Source: Propionimicrobium sp. PCR01-08-3 | GTDB taxonomy: Bacteria > Actinomycetota > Actinomycetes > Propionibacteriales > Propionibacteriaceae | DNA: 64,000 nt | Direction: 5' to 3' | NCBI RefSeq assembly: GCF_030286045.1 | Contig: NZ_CP127390.1 | Span: 1,691,482 to 1,755,481 of the forward strand | Part shown: piece after piece, positions 27,717 through 39,207 of the stretch | How positions within the stretch are numbered: the stretch's first letter is position 1 | Layout of the letters: each line of letters starts with the position of its first letter | Notes under the pieces: model-generated | What the model saw: only the letters and a program-made list of their open reading frames with translations | Databases searched by the model: none | Told to the model about the DNA's origin: nothing | Made by a program: the position numbers and the translations under genes

Positions 27717-28005
27717 CTCCAGCGCCTGCTGAGACACTCCGACGGCCGCCTGTCGGCTCAGCACGAGGCCTGTCAGGCGAGTATGCAAGCTCGGAAATCG
27801 TGGTGAGACCGGGCGAGGTTGTTGTGAAGAACCCGCACCCCTATCCGGGCGCGCCTGTGTGAGCGGAGACCGGAGGTGGCAGCTCGGTCCGTAGTACGAT
27901 CGCACCCGCACTAGCCACCGAATCCGGACGACAAGAGGAGCTTCCACAGCTTTCCCATAGCCTCTGCGTCTTTCATGGTTGCCGAACCCGATGAGGAGGA
28001 CAACC

Positions 28006-29274
28006 ATGAGCGATCAGAACCTGAACCCTTGGAGCCGTGAGGCGTGGGCATCCGGAAGCAGCAATTATCCTCAGCAGCCCGGGTATGAACCGGTCTTCGG
28101 GCAGCAGGCTACGGCGACCTTCACCGCGAATCCGGCAGATGCCGGTGCCGCGAACGCGCCCCGCAAATCACGTTCGAAACTCGCCGGGATCATCGCTGTT
28201 GCGGTACTCGCGGGAGCGGCCGGTGGCGGCGGAGCGGCCTACGGCGTCGCCAGCTACCTTGGCGCGGGACAGTCGTCCACCGGCGTCACCACCCAGGTCG
28301 TGCAGGCCGATCCCTCCAACCCCGATTGGACGACGGTTGCCGAGGCGGCCTCGAAGGCCGTCGCATCGGTGACCGTTACCTCCCAGAACGGAGCGGAGAG
28401 CCTCGGCTCCGGAGTCGTGATCGACACGGCGGGGCACATCGTCACCAATAACCACGTGGTCTCAGGAGTGGGAACCGGCGCCTCCATCATCGTCACCCTT
28501 GATGACGTCGCGTATCAGGCGACCGTCGTCGGCACCGACGCCGCCACCGATCTGGCGGTTCTGCAGTTGGCCGATCCGCCGGCCGATCTGTCCGTGATGA
28601 GCTTCGCCGATTCGTCCGCGTTGCAGGTGGGCGACGAAGTGATGGCGATCGGCAATCCGCTCGGCCTGGACAATACCGCGACCACCGGCATCATCTCGGC
28701 GCTGAACCGCCCGGTGACAACCGAGGCAACGACCGACAATTCTCCCGTCTCGCACACCAGCAGCTCGGATGTTGTGGTGACGGCGGCAATCCAGACGAAT
28801 GCAGCGATCAATCCTGGTAATTCGGGCGGTGCGTTGATCAATTCGTCGGGCGAGTTGATCGGAATCACCTCCTCGATCGCCTCACTGAGTTCGGGTGAAT
28901 CGTCGTCGAGCGAATCGGGAAGCATCGGGCTCGGTTTCGCCATTCCGGCCAATCAGGTGAGCAATGTGGTCGACCAGCTGATTTCCTCCGGCACGGCACA
29001 GCATCCCCAGATCGGCATCAGCGCGCAAGATGTCACCGGCACGGGGCAGTTGGGTGCTCAAGTGACCAATGTCACCTCTGGCTCTCCCGCCGACCAGGCC
29101 GGTATCCGCTCCGGCGATCTGATCACCGCCGTGGACGGTAACGCCGTCACATCGGCGGAATCACTGGTTGCATTGGTGCGGGCGACCCAGGTCGGCCAAG
29201 AGATCACCGTGACCGTCGAGAGGGATGGGCAGTCGAGCGACCTGACCGTTACGACGGTTGCCGCGTCGAAGTAG
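28006..29274 (+). CDS. HtrA/DegP-like serine protease with PDZ domain (PepD type)
   Basis: This 422-residue protein is anchored by one N-terminal helix (KLAGIIAVAVLAGAAGGG, about residues 58-85). The trypsin-like domain has the catalytic triad H150 (GHIVTNNHVVSG), D182 (DAATDLAVLQ) and S273 (INPGNSGGAL). A single PDZ domain follows (SPADQAGIRSGDLITAVDG). It acts in envelope protein quality control. ATG 28006 is preceded by GAGGA. It converges with the next gene, and the ends overlap by 26 bp. Confidence 0.93.
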   Translation: MSDQNLNPWSREAWASGSSNYPQQPGYEPVFGQQATATFTANPADAGAANAPRKSRSKLAGIIAVAVLAGAAGGGGAAYGVASYLGAGQSSTGVTTQVVQADPSNPDWTTVAEAASKAVASVTVTSQNGAESLGSGVVIDTAGHIVTNNHVVSGVGTGASIIVTLDDVAYQATVVGTDAATDLAVLQLADPPADLSVMSFADSSALQVGDEVMAIGNPLGLDNTATTGIISALNRPVTTEATTDNSPVSHTSSSDVVVTAAIQTNAAINPGNSGGALINSSGELIGITSSIASLSSGESSSSESGSIGLGFAIPANQVSNVVDQLISSGTAQHPQIGISAQDVTGTGQLGAQVTNVTSGSPADQAGIRSGDLITAVDGNAVTSAESLVALVRATQVGQEITVTVERDGQSSDLTVTTVAASK

Positions 29275-29746
29275 CAGGGGTTGGAGTTCGCGCCGAGTTC
29301 AAGATGGCCGCCGCCTGCGAGGCATCATCATCGTCAGGCAGCGTGATCGCGAACCTGCGTCCGTTGGTGTTTGTCACCAAGATGCCCGGCGATCGCCTCA
29401 AGATGATGGCCCAGCCGTCGCGAGCCGGCGCGAATCCCCAGCCGCCCCAATCGTGTGGCTGGATCACCTGTGCCTCGACCGATGCGATCTGGCCAGGCGA
29501 GACCTTCTTGATCGGAATGGGTATGACGCCCGAACGTACGACCAAGCCGTCGGCACCGACAGATACCTTGATGCTCGCCACCAGCAGACAGACCAGCACC
29601 ACGGTCCCGAAAAGAACGCCGAAATGTACCACGGGCATGCCCGGCATGAACATCGTCGAAATGCCCACGACGGCCAGGCCCAGACCGAACCATAGATACA
29701 TCGGCACCCAGTACCTGCGCTCCCACTGCGGAATCACTCGTGCCAT
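29249..29746 (-). CDS. DUF3093-like membrane protein
   Basis: This 165-residue protein has two N-terminal helices (YWVPMYLWFGLGLAVVGIST and VHFGVLFGTVVLVCLLVASI) and a soluble part with the pattern PIKKVSPGQIASVEAQVIQPHDWGGWGF, which fits actinobacterial DUF3093. Function is unknown. Its last 26 bases overlap the end of the protease gene on the other strand. Confidence 0.8.
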   Translation of the reverse strand: MARVIPQWERRYWVPMYLWFGLGLAVVGISTMFMPGMPVVHFGVLFGTVVLVCLLVASIKVSVGADGLVVRSGVIPIPIKKVSPGQIASVEAQVIQPHDWGGWGFAPARDGWAIILRRSPGILVTNTNGRRFAITLPDDDDASQAAAILNSARTPTPATSTRQPS

Positions 29747-29972
29747 CGATGTTCACCCCGGTCTCGTTCATAGAGCGAAGAATCTGCAGTGCTGGCCGCG
29801 CCGCCAGAAGCTTCACAGCATGATTTTAGGCCATCGATCCCCCGCTCACGGGCTCGGGCTCGCGGCGTGGCCGTGCAAAAGCTTCCGCGATTCGGTTTCC
29901 AGCGCGAAGCCCCGCACGTAGAGCTGCGCTTCAACTCACCAACTGCGGAAGGTTTCGCACGCTTGATCGCCG

Positions 29973-30716
29973 CTAGGAGCGCGCGACAAGCGGTAGCGAG
30001 CGCAGCCCGCGCTCCATATGCCAGGCCGCGAACGCCGCGACCAGCCCGCTCACCTCGCTGCGGGCCCGATCCGGCACCTTCGCGGTGACCTCCCAATCGC
30101 CGCACAACAGGGCAGACAGCAGCGTCCAAGCGCCGTCGCTGGGCAGCGCGGTTCGTGGTGGACGACAGGCGATGCAGACCATGCCTCCCGCCTCGGGCGA
30201 GAATCCGTCGTGCGGGCCTTCGAGTCCGCAACGTGCACAACTGGTCAACGCAGGCGCATAGCCGGCCACCGCCAATGCGCGCAACAAATACGAATCGAGA
30301 ATCATCGTGCATGGTCGCGGCCCGTCAGGAGTGCCTGACCCGAGCGTCCGCAAGGCCCCCAGCAGTAACCGGTACTGCTGCAGAGCGGGTTCGCCTTCTT
30401 CGGCGACCAACCGGTCGGCGGTCTCGACCATGGCCTCACCTGCCGTGTAAGCACCGTAGTCAACCCGCATCGGAGCGTCATAGGCGTGCAGGGTTTCGAC
30501 CTGGGTGATGACGTCCAGATTGCGTCCCTGGGCGAACTGCACGTCCACATGGCTGAAAGGTTCGAGTCTGCCACCGAATTTGGACGACGTGCGCCGCACT
30601 CCCCTGGCCACCGCACGCACCTTGCCGTGCGTGCGACTCAGCAAGGTGATGATGCGGTCGGCTTCACCGAGCTTGTGGGTGCGCAGCACCACAGCTTCAT
30701 CTCGGTAAGTCGGCAC
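29973..30716 (-). CDS. recO: DNA repair protein RecO
   Basis: This 247-residue protein mediates RecA loading in RecFOR recombination. An N-terminal OB fold ([36 protein letters not shown]) and a zinc finger ([10 protein letters not shown] with MVCIACRPP) are visible. GTG 30716 has AGGAG upstream but the spacing is short. It is divergent from uppS. Confidence 0.93.
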   Translation of the reverse strand: MPTYRDEAVVLRTHKLGEADRIITLLSRTHGKVRAVARGVRRTSSKFGGRLEPFSHVDVQFAQGRNLDVITQVETLHAYDAPMRVDYGAYTAGEAMVETADRLVAEEGEPALQQYRLLLGALRTLGSGTPDGPRPCTMILDSYLLRALAVAGYAPALTSCARCGLEGPHDGFSPEAGGMVCIACRPPRTALPSDGAWTLLSALLCGDWEVTAKVPDRARSEVSGLVAAFAAWHMERGLRSLPLVARS

Positions 30717-30789
30717 ATCTCCTATTGTGTCTCGCCACGCGCAATTGCCCAGCTTCGACACCCGTCACCCATCGTCTAAAGTCCTGAAC

Positions 30790-31587
30790 ATGGTTGAACA
30801 TCCGGCGCACCGCTCCCCCACACCCCACCCGAGCGGCGCGCGACCTCCGGCGATTCCTGCCGATCTGATCCCGAAGCATGTGGCGATCGTGATGGACGGC
30901 AACGGGCGCTGGGCCAAGCAGCGTAATCTGCCGCGCACCAAGGGCCACGAGGCCGGCGAGGCCGTGCTGTTCGAGGTAATCGAGGGCGCCATCGAGATGG
31001 GCATCAAGAATCTCTCGGCCTACGCGTTCTCGACGGAGAACTGGAAGCGTTCCCCCGATGAGGTGCGGTTTCTGATGGGGTTCAACCGCGACGTCATCCA
31101 CCGCCGTCGCAATGACCTCGACGCGCTCGGCGTGAAGGTGCGCTGGGCGGGCCGGCGTCCGAAGCTTTGGGGCAGCGTGATCCGCGAGCTCGAAGAGGCC
31201 GAAGAGCAGACCAAACACAATGACGTGCTGACCATGCAATTCTGCGTCAACTACGGCGGACGCGCCGAGATCGTGGACGCCGCCCGCCAGATCGCCCGCG
31301 AAGCCAAGGCCGGCAGGCTGGATCCCGATCACATCACCGAAAAAAGCTTCCGGCACTATCTGGACGAGCCGGAGATTCCCGATGTCGACCTCTTCGTCCG
31401 CAGTTCTGGCGAGCAGCGCATCTCGAATTTCTTGGTTTGGCAGTCGGCCTACGCCGAACTGGTCTTCATCGACAAGTTCTGGCCCGACTGGGATCGCCGC
31501 GATCTGTGGACTGCCGTCGAACGCTATGCAGGCAGGGACCGCCGCTTCGGCGGCGCCATCCCCAATCAGGTGGAGCATTCTCGCTGA
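30790..31587 (+). CDS. uppS: Isoprenyl transferase (undecaprenyl/decaprenyl diphosphate synthase)
   Basis: This 265-residue cis-prenyltransferase makes the lipid carrier for cell wall precursors. The signatures [16 protein letters not shown] (catalytic Asp), FSTENWKRS and [25 protein letters not shown] are complete. A short Pro-rich N-terminus precedes them. ATG 30790 has no clear ribosome-binding site. It lies 73 bp from the divergent recO. Confidence 0.95.
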   Translation: MVEHPAHRSPTPHPSGARPPAIPADLIPKHVAIVMDGNGRWAKQRNLPRTKGHEAGEAVLFEVIEGAIEMGIKNLSAYAFSTENWKRSPDEVRFLMGFNRDVIHRRRNDLDALGVKVRWAGRRPKLWGSVIRELEEAEEQTKHNDVLTMQFCVNYGGRAEIVDAARQIAREAKAGRLDPDHITEKSFRHYLDEPEIPDVDLFVRSSGEQRISNFLVWQSAYAELVFIDKFWPDWDRRDLWTAVERYAGRDRRFGGAIPNQVEHSR

Positions 31588-31826
31588 CAGTCCCTCGCGC
31601 GATCTGAACCATTGTTCGCCGAGTACGAGCCATCTCGTACACCACCTACTTCATGAGGTCCTCGGCGAAGTGCGTGTCCCCACCCACGGCAGACACCTGC
31701 CATGGTCTCGAGCTTTCGTGGGGCGTTTCTGCACGCCGGAGTCAGGTATTCGCAACGCCGCGGTGGCGACCGTGAATGCCAAGGTCACACCCCCGGCTGC
31801 ATGCCCGTCCCCAGCCCCAGCTATCC

Positions 31827-31856
31827 TTAACACCGTTCATCCCTTAACGGTGTTCA
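31827..31856. promoter_or_regulatory. Two tandem BioQ-like operator boxes
   Basis: Two 13-mers, TTAACACCGTTCA (31827-31839) and TTAACGGTGTTCA (31844-31856), share the pattern TTAAC-N3-GTTCA, 17 bp apart. They also form a larger palindrome (AACACCGTT/AACGGTGTT, 31829-31854). The pattern is close to the actinobacterial biotin repressor BioQ site (TGAAC-N3-GTTAC). They overlap the predicted bioB -35. Which protein binds is not shown. Confidence 0.6.
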
Positions 31857-31882
31857 ACTGGAGTCGTCGCGGGCCTTTATAG
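31853..31882 (+). promoter_or_regulatory. Candidate bioB promoter
   Basis: A -35 TTCAAC (31853-31858) and a -10 TTATAG (31877-31882) are 18 nt apart, placing the operator over the -35. It is a moderate match, and a second TTATAG follows at 31887. Confidence 0.45.
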
Positions 31883-31933
31883 CCGGTTATAGGTCGCTGA
31901 AACCAGAGGAGCCCCGCGAGCTTTAGGAGCAGT

Positions 31934-33004
31934 ATGAATCTCACAGAGATGACCCGACGTGGCATTCAAGGAGAATCGATCACCCGCGAGCAGGCTCTTG
32001 AAATCCTGCGCAGCGACGATGACGAATTGATGTCAGTGCTTGCCGCCGCGGGAAAGGTCCGCAGACATTTCTTCGCCAACAGGGTCCGGCTCAACTATCT
32101 TGTGAATCTCAAGAGCGGCATGTGCCCCGAAGATTGTTCCTATTGTTCGCAGCGTCTTGGGTCACGGGCGGAGATCATGAAGTATTCCTGGGCCGACCCG
32201 CGGGCCGTCCATGAAGCGGTCGAAGCCGGCATCACAGGAGGCGCCCGCCGGGTCTGTCTGGTGGCATCGGGCCATGGTCCGAGCACCCGTGAGGTGAACC
32301 GTGTCAACCGGATGGTGAGCGACATCAAGCAGACCCATCCCGACATCGAGGTGTGCGTCTGTTTGGGATTCGTGGACGACGAGAAGGCTGCGTCCATCAA
32401 AGAAGCGGGCGCAGACGCCTACAACCACAATGCGAACACGGCGCGCAGTCACTACGGCGAGATCTGTTCCACACACTCCTACGACGACCGGATCGACACG
32501 GTCGAGGTATTGAAGCGCAACGGGCTCTCCCCCTGCTCCGGAGTGATCGCGGGCATGGGCGAGACGGACGAAGAATTGGTCGACGTCATCTTCGATCTGC
32601 GATCGCACGGCGTCGATTCGGTCCCGGTGAATTTCCTGCTGCCCTTCGACGGCACGCCCCTTGAAGGCACGACTGATCACCTGACCCCACAACAATGCCT
32701 GCGCATCTTGGCGATGGTCCGCTTCGTGCATCCGGACGCAGAAGTCCGCGCCGCGGCCGGCCGCGAGATGCACATCAGGACCATGCAGCCGCTGATGCTC
32801 GAGGTGGTCAATTCGATCTTCCTCGGCGACTACCTGACCAGTGAGGGTGCCGCCGGTGCCGCCGACCTTCACATGCTCGCCGATGCGGGATTCGTCCCCG
32901 AGGGACTTGACGAGTTGCCAGCGCCGCTGGCCCCGGCGATGGACGATCATGCCGTTCCGATCCGTCACCGTGGTATCGGAACCAAACTCCCGGCGAACGC
33001 CTGA
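31934..33004 (+). CDS. bioB: Biotin synthase
   Basis: This radical SAM enzyme inserts sulfur into dethiobiotin. The 4Fe-4S motif is at C64, C68 and C71 (CPEDCSYC). A [2Fe-2S] cluster ligand set is expected around [10 protein letters not shown] and [14 protein letters not shown]. The 356-residue length is normal for actinobacteria. Ribosome-binding site AGGAG precedes ATG 31934. No other biotin genes lie in this window. Confidence 0.97.
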   Translation: MNLTEMTRRGIQGESITREQALEILRSDDDELMSVLAAAGKVRRHFFANRVRLNYLVNLKSGMCPEDCSYCSQRLGSRAEIMKYSWADPRAVHEAVEAGITGGARRVCLVASGHGPSTREVNRVNRMVSDIKQTHPDIEVCVCLGFVDDEKAASIKEAGADAYNHNANTARSHYGEICSTHSYDDRIDTVEVLKRNGLSPCSGVIAGMGETDEELVDVIFDLRSHGVDSVPVNFLLPFDGTPLEGTTDHLTPQQCLRILAMVRFVHPDAEVRAAAGREMHIRTMQPLMLEVVNSIFLGDYLTSEGAAGAADLHMLADAGFVPEGLDELPAPLAPAMDDHAVPIRHRGIGTKLPANA

Positions 33005-33044
33005 ACCACAGCTGTGCTACATGGGTCAACGTGGCCTGGAGTGC

Positions 33045-33306
33045 ATGACGAACCCTGACCATCACGGTTGATGAGGAGACGCTCAGGCGCGCTCGAATTC
33101 GAGAGATCGAGCGCGGCGAATCGGTCAACCGGGTGCTCGCCCAGCGGTTGGAGGAGTATGCGGGAGCCGACACCGAACGCGAGCGGCGGCAGAAAGCTGC
33201 CGATGACTTTGTCCAGTTCGCCCGCCCCCACAGCGGCAGCAGCAATGGACGCGGCTGGACCCGCGAAGAATTGTACGAAGAACGGCTTGAGAAGCTCCTA
33301 CCGTGA
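33045..33306 (+). pseudogene. VapB-like antitoxin remnant with frameshift at the start
   Basis: The body reads LTITVDEETLRRARIREIERGESVNRVLAQRLEEYAG and ends with a basic/acidic tail to TGA 33304-33306. This matches ribbon-helix-helix antitoxins that usually begin M-T-T-L-T-I. The only nearby ATG (33045) is one base out of frame: ATGACGAACCC would need one base less. An in-frame TGA lies just before the body. There is no PIN-domain (VapC) toxin gene after it; folP2 ends 13 bp downstream on the other strand. Confidence 0.6.
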
Positions 33307-33318
33307 CCGTGAAAGCGG

Positions 33319-34257
33319 CTAGCGTCCGCGCTCGGATTTTGCCGGTGGACGATCACCCCGAATGGACGCGACCATGTCGAGTACCCGTCGGGTGGCTCGC
33401 ACATCGTGCGCACGAAACACGGTCGCACCCTGCCAAGCCGCGACAGCCGTCGCCGCGAGGGTGCCCTCCAGCCGCTCATCGATGTCCAGGTCGAGGGTCT
33501 CGCCCACGAAATCCTTGCGGCTGATCGCCTGCAGCACCGGGTATCCGAGTGCCACGACGCGTTCAGTGGTCGCCACCAGCCGCAACGAGTTCATGGTGGT
33601 CTTGCCGAAATCCAACGTGGGGTCGAGCAGTATCGCCTCTTTGGCGACTCCTGCGTCCAGTGCCCGTCGGGCGTCGGCGGCCAGCGAACCTAGCACCGCA
33701 TCGACCACCGCGTCACCGGGCCCGTAGTCGATTCCATCCGGGTCGGTTCGCGGCGGAAGACCACCGGTGTGCGAAACCACATAGCCTGCGCCCTCGCGCG
33801 CCGCGACGAATGCCAATTCGGGGTCTGCTCCCGCCCAGGTGTCATTGATCAGGTCGAACAGGCCGCTGCAGGCCGTCGCTACCTCGGTTCGCCAGGTATC
33901 CAGACTGATCAGCAACTCCGGGAACCGCTCCCGCAACACCGTCAAGAACGGACGCACCCGTTCGATCTCGGCGGCCTCGCTGACCCAGTCACCGTCTTCA
34001 CCGGCCCGCACACCCCCGACGTCGACGATGTCGGCGCCGTCGGTGATCATCTGCTGGGCGCAGGCAAGGCCGCCGTCCAGATCGAGATACCGGGCCGGTG
34101 CATAGAAGGAATCGGGCGTCCGGTTGATGATGCCCATCACCGCCGGATGACCGGCATCAATGACGTGATCACGAAGTATCAAGGGCGCGGGCTGAGTAGG
34201 ACTCACGGGTTCGAGTCTGCCACGATCCCCGGCGGGCATCGCCGTATTGGCGCCCAC
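33319..34257 (-). CDS. folP2: FolP2-type dihydropteroate synthase homologue
   Basis: This TIM-barrel protein resembles mycobacterial FolP2 (Rv1207): GIINRTPDSFY, ADIVDVGGVRAGEDGD, LISLDTWRTEVA and a terminal VASIRGDRPP. The canonical DHPS loop ESTRPG after VDVGG is replaced by VRAGEDGD. That is the FolP2 pattern, and FolP2 proteins are reported not to complement DHPS. Start GTG 34257 is uncertain; GTG 34206 would be shorter. Ribosome-binding sites are poor for both. The function of FolP2 is not established. Confidence 0.85.
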   Translation of the reverse strand: MGANTAMPAGDRGRLEPVSPTQPAPLILRDHVIDAGHPAVMGIINRTPDSFYAPARYLDLDGGLACAQQMITDGADIVDVGGVRAGEDGDWVSEAAEIERVRPFLTVLRERFPELLISLDTWRTEVATACSGLFDLINDTWAGADPELAFVAAREGAGYVVSHTGGLPPRTDPDGIDYGPGDAVVDAVLGSLAADARRALDAGVAKEAILLDPTLDFGKTTMNSLRLVATTERVVALGYPVLQAISRKDFVGETLDLDIDERLEGTLAATAVAAWQGATVFRAHDVRATRRVLDMVASIRGDRPPAKSERGR

Positions 34258-34288
34258 CGGGGATCGTTATCGCGACAGGAGAGAAGGA

Positions 34289-36214
<1,926 letters not shown>

Positions 36215-36218
36215 CTAC

Positions 36219-36247
36219 CTTAAACCCGTTCGTCGGCTCAGGCCAAA
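36219..36247 (-). promoter_or_regulatory. Candidate leuA promoter giving a leaderless leader peptide
   Basis: A -35 TTTGGC (36247-36242) and a -10 TTTAAG (36224-36219) are 17 nt apart. Transcription would start 6-8 nt later, at or next to the GTG of the leader peptide, so no untranslated leader is needed. Confidence 0.5.
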
Positions 36248-36534
36248 CACCGATCGCTGGTCGGACGCTCTGAGGCCCTCCCCTCCCGCCTGCTACACGA
36301 GCGCCCGATTGCGCGACAGACATGCCCGCCCAATACTTCGGGCCCGGCCTGCTTCGGTTCCCGCTGCCATCAGCCGTCCAATGCATACTCCTGGCAACAA
36401 CGGCCACACCTCGCCACGGCTCACCGGTTCCTGCGACAATGAACGGTGACGAAGCGCAGACCGGTCGTCCGGTTGAAAGCGAGGACGATCGGCTGAGGCT
36501 TCCGGCACTATCCGCGACCAGATTGGTGATGTAC
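36248..36534. other. Intergenic region between leuA leader and mannitol-type dehydrogenase
   Basis: This stretch holds the two divergent promoter zones and no supported gene. A clear ribosome-binding site for the dehydrogenase is absent. Confidence 0.35.
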
Positions 36535-38010
36535 ATGGCAAACCTGAATCGCTCCAATTTCCCAGTTGAGCGCCAGATCGGAGCATCGGCGCCTGATGCC
36601 ACCGGCATCGTGCACTTGGGCATTGGGCAGTTCCACCGCGCACACGCGGCAGTCAACACGGCATTGGCGATGGCCGAAGCCGGAGGCGATTGGGGCATCG
36701 TCGGCGTCGCTAACCGTTCCCGCCGCATCATCGATCCGATGCTGAACCAGGATTTTCTCTACTCGATTCTGCAGTTGAGCCCCGAAGGCACCGACGTACA
36801 AATCGTCGATGTACACCGCCGCCTGTTCGTCGCGGCGGAGCAGCCGGCCGAGGTGCTGGCGGCCATCGCCGACCCCAATCACAAGATCGTCACGCTGACG
36901 ATCACCGAGAAGGGCTACAACAAGAACGGCGTCACCGGCGATCTGATGACTGACTCTGCCGAGATCGCTCCCGGATTGATCGGACCCGATCAGGCCAAGG
37001 CGCCACTCGCCCAGCTCGCCTGGGGCCTGGTCAAGCGCTGCCACGAGTCGAAGGCCCCGCTGACCGTGTTGTCCTGCGACAACATGCAGTCGGCAGGCAA
37101 TACGACCAAGGCAATGGTGACCGAGTTCTTGCAGGCTGCAGGTGTGGACGACAACACCATGAGCTGGATCGCCGAGAACGTCTCCTTCCCGAACGCCATG
37201 GTCGACCGCATCGTGCCGGGCACCAACGAGGAGACCAAGGCGCAGGTCGAGCAGATCCTCGGTCTGCGAGATGAGGCTCCGGTGCCTGCCGAGGCGTTCA
37301 CCATGTGGGTACTGGAGGATCACTTCAAGGCCGGTCGTCCGGCTTGGGAGGCCGCTCCCGGCGTCACTTTCTCCGAAGAGGTCGAACAGTACGAGCTGGT
37401 CAAGCTGCGTCTGCTGAACGGCTCGCATTCGCTGATCAGCTACCTGGGCGGCTTGAGCAATTCGCCGACCATTCCTTCTGCCCGCGACAAGGAGTTCGTC
37501 GAGAAGTCGGTGCGGGCCGCGATCTATCACGAGTTCTTGCCGAGCATCGAATTGCCGCACGGTTTCGACGCGGACGCCTATGTCGCGCAGCTGTTCCATC
37601 GCTGGCAGAACCATGCCCTGGGCGACAAGACCTACCGGGTCGGCTCGGATGGTTCCGCGAAGCTGCTGCAGCGGGTTCCCGAGCCTGCGCTGCGGATGCT
37701 GAACATGGGCCAGATGCCGCACGAGATGGCGCTCACCACCGCGTCCTGGATCGCCTGCGTCTGCCCGCCGGCCGGCTTCGATCCGGGCGAAATCGCCGCG
37801 TTGATGGAGGAACCGCAGCGCGAGAACCTCGCCAAGGCCACCGCTGGCGCGAAGAATGTACACGAGCACGCCGAGAAGATCATGACCGGCGGCTTCTTCC
37901 CCACCGAGTTGGCCGAGCACGGCGAGTTCACCGACCGGGTCGCCGAGCTGCTTGACGACATCGTCACCCACGGGGTCGAGGCGGCAGCCAAGGACGCCCT
38001 CGGCGAGTGA
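36535..38010 (+). CDS. Mannitol 2-dehydrogenase family oxidoreductase
   Basis: This 491-residue NAD(P)-dependent long-chain polyol dehydrogenase converts mannitol to fructose or acts on fructuronate/tagaturonate. The N-terminal Rossmann domain has IVHLGIGQFHRAH. The C-terminal helical domain carries KLRLLNGSHSLISYLG (substrate-site Lys, Asn and His). ATG 36535 (MANLNRS) is preferred over 36529. No polyol transporter is beside it, so the substrate is undefined. Confidence 0.88.
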   Translation: MANLNRSNFPVERQIGASAPDATGIVHLGIGQFHRAHAAVNTALAMAEAGGDWGIVGVANRSRRIIDPMLNQDFLYSILQLSPEGTDVQIVDVHRRLFVAAEQPAEVLAAIADPNHKIVTLTITEKGYNKNGVTGDLMTDSAEIAPGLIGPDQAKAPLAQLAWGLVKRCHESKAPLTVLSCDNMQSAGNTTKAMVTEFLQAAGVDDNTMSWIAENVSFPNAMVDRIVPGTNEETKAQVEQILGLRDEAPVPAEAFTMWVLEDHFKAGRPAWEAAPGVTFSEEVEQYELVKLRLLNGSHSLISYLGGLSNSPTIPSARDKEFVEKSVRAAIYHEFLPSIELPHGFDADAYVAQLFHRWQNHALGDKTYRVGSDGSAKLLQRVPEPALRMLNMGQMPHEMALTTASWIACVCPPAGFDPGEIAALMEEPQRENLAKATAGAKNVHEHAEKIMTGGFFPTELAEHGEFTDRVAELLDDIVTHGVEAAAKDALGE

Positions 38011-38040
38011 GCGATTAGCTCCTCCTGTCGAACACAGAGA

Positions 38041-38086
38041 AAACCGTTCGGGCTCTCCACTCAACCACTGGAAGCCCGAACGGTTT
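38041..38086. terminator. Bidirectional terminator between the dehydrogenase and the era operon
   Basis: A perfect 14-bp stem, AAACCGTTCGGGCT (38041-38054) with AGCCCGAACGGTTT (38073-38086), has T-rich sequence on the plus strand (TTTTTCG) and A-rich sequence at the other end. It lies between convergent genes. Confidence 0.85.
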
Positions 38087-38119
38087 TTCGATCACGCAGC
38101 AGCGATGCCGCGGCTGCCA

Positions 38120-38263
38120 TCAAAGCTGGTCGCCCGAGCCGAGGTAGCTGTTGGCTTCCTCACGGTTCAACGGCCTCACCGACCCATCCTCTAATTCTTC
38201 GGTGCGCTTTCCTGCCAACGAAACCCATTCAACAGCGACCTCGGCATAGTTCTTCTGCTCCAT
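38120..38263 (-). CDS. Small unknown protein translationally coupled to era
   Basis: A 47-residue frame starts at ATG 38263, which overlaps the era stop by 1 bp (TGATG). The sequence MEQKNYAEVAVEWVSLAG followed by KRTEELEDGSVRPLN is soluble, acidic and free of a signal or membrane helix. I know no family for it. The coupling and ordinary codon use favour a real gene. Confidence 0.5.
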   Translation of the reverse strand: MEQKNYAEVAVEWVSLAGKRTEELEDGSVRPLNREEANSYLGSGDQL

Positions 38264-39207
38264 CAGAACCCCAGCCTGTTCAAGTGTTTCGGGTCCCGCT
38301 GCCATTCCTTGAGCACCTTGACCTTGAGATCCAGATGCACCGGGGTGCCCAACAGCGCCGTGATCTGACGTCGCGCGTCCGTGCCGACCTGCTTGATGTG
38401 CTCGCCCCGGCGTCCGATCATGATCGGCTTTTGAGAATCCCGCTCCACGATCAGCGAGGCGAAAATATCCAGCAGCGGACGATCGTCCGGGCGCCCCTCG
38501 CGCAAGCCCATCTCGTCCACCTCAACGGCGATGGAGTGCGGCAGTTCGTCGCGCACGCCCTCCAGGGCGGCTTCCCGGATCAACTCGCCCACCAGCGTCT
38601 CGGTGGGTTCGTCGGTCACTTCGCCGTCCGGATAGTAGGCGGGGCCTTCGTCCATCATCGCGACCAGCACGTCTGCGATCTCGTCCACCTGGTCACCGGA
38701 CAACGCCGAACAGGGCACGATCTCCTCAAAGACCACCCCGGTCTTCTCCTGAAGCGCCTCGATCTCCAGCAACTGCTTCGCCAACCGGACAGGACTCACC
38801 AGATCTGCCTTCGAGCAGATCGCGACCAGCCGGGGCGGATGCGCCAGCCCGGCGACCTCACGCACCAGGTACTCGTCGCCCGGCCCGACATGCTGATTGG
38901 CGGGCAGCACGACCGCCACCACATCGACCTCACTCCAGGTGGCATAGACCAGGTCGTTCAGCCGCTCCTGCAACAGCGAGCGCGGCTTGCTCAATCCCGG
39001 GGTGTCGATGACGACCAGCTGGGCGTCATCGCGCGAGATGATGCCGCGCACGGCATGCCTGGTGGTTTGCGGCTTGCTGCTGGTGATCGCCACCTTCGAG
39101 CCGACCAGCGCGTTCGTGAGCGTCGACTTGCCCGCATTCGGACGACCGACAAAGCAGACGAAACCCGATTTGAAGCCCTCGGGGGCACTGGATGCGGGCT
39201 CACTCAT
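38263..39207 (-). CDS. era: GTPase Era
   Basis: This 314-residue GTPase is needed for 30S maturation. The G1 loop is GRPNAGKST, G3 DTPG (IDTPGLSKPRS), G4-like CSKADLVS, and the C-terminal KH domain has IMIGRRGEHIKQVGTDARRQI. ATG 39207 overlaps the corC-like stop by 8 bp. It is in the phoH-ybeY-corC-era operon. Confidence 0.96.
   Translation of the reverse strand: MSEPASSAPEGFKSGFVCFVGRPNAGKSTLTNALVGSKVAITSSKPQTTRHAVRGIISRDDAQLVVIDTPGLSKPRSLLQERLNDLVYATWSEVDVVAVVLPANQHVGPGDEYLVREVAGLAHPPRLVAICSKADLVSPVRLAKQLLEIEALQEKTGVVFEEIVPCSALSGDQVDEIADVLVAMMDEGPAYYPDGEVTDEPTETLVGELIREAALEGVRDELPHSIAVEVDEMGLREGRPDDRPLLDIFASLIVERDSQKPIMIGRRGEHIKQVGTDARRQITALLGTPVHLDLKVKVLKEWQRDPKHLNRLGF

Larger units (their letters stand above)
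31588..31933. promoter_or_regulatory. Intergenic region upstream of bioB
   Basis: The 346 bases hold no supported gene. An inverted repeat GTACGAG/CTCGTAC (31623-31640) lies after uppS. The bioB control region is at 31827-31882. Confidence 0.5.
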
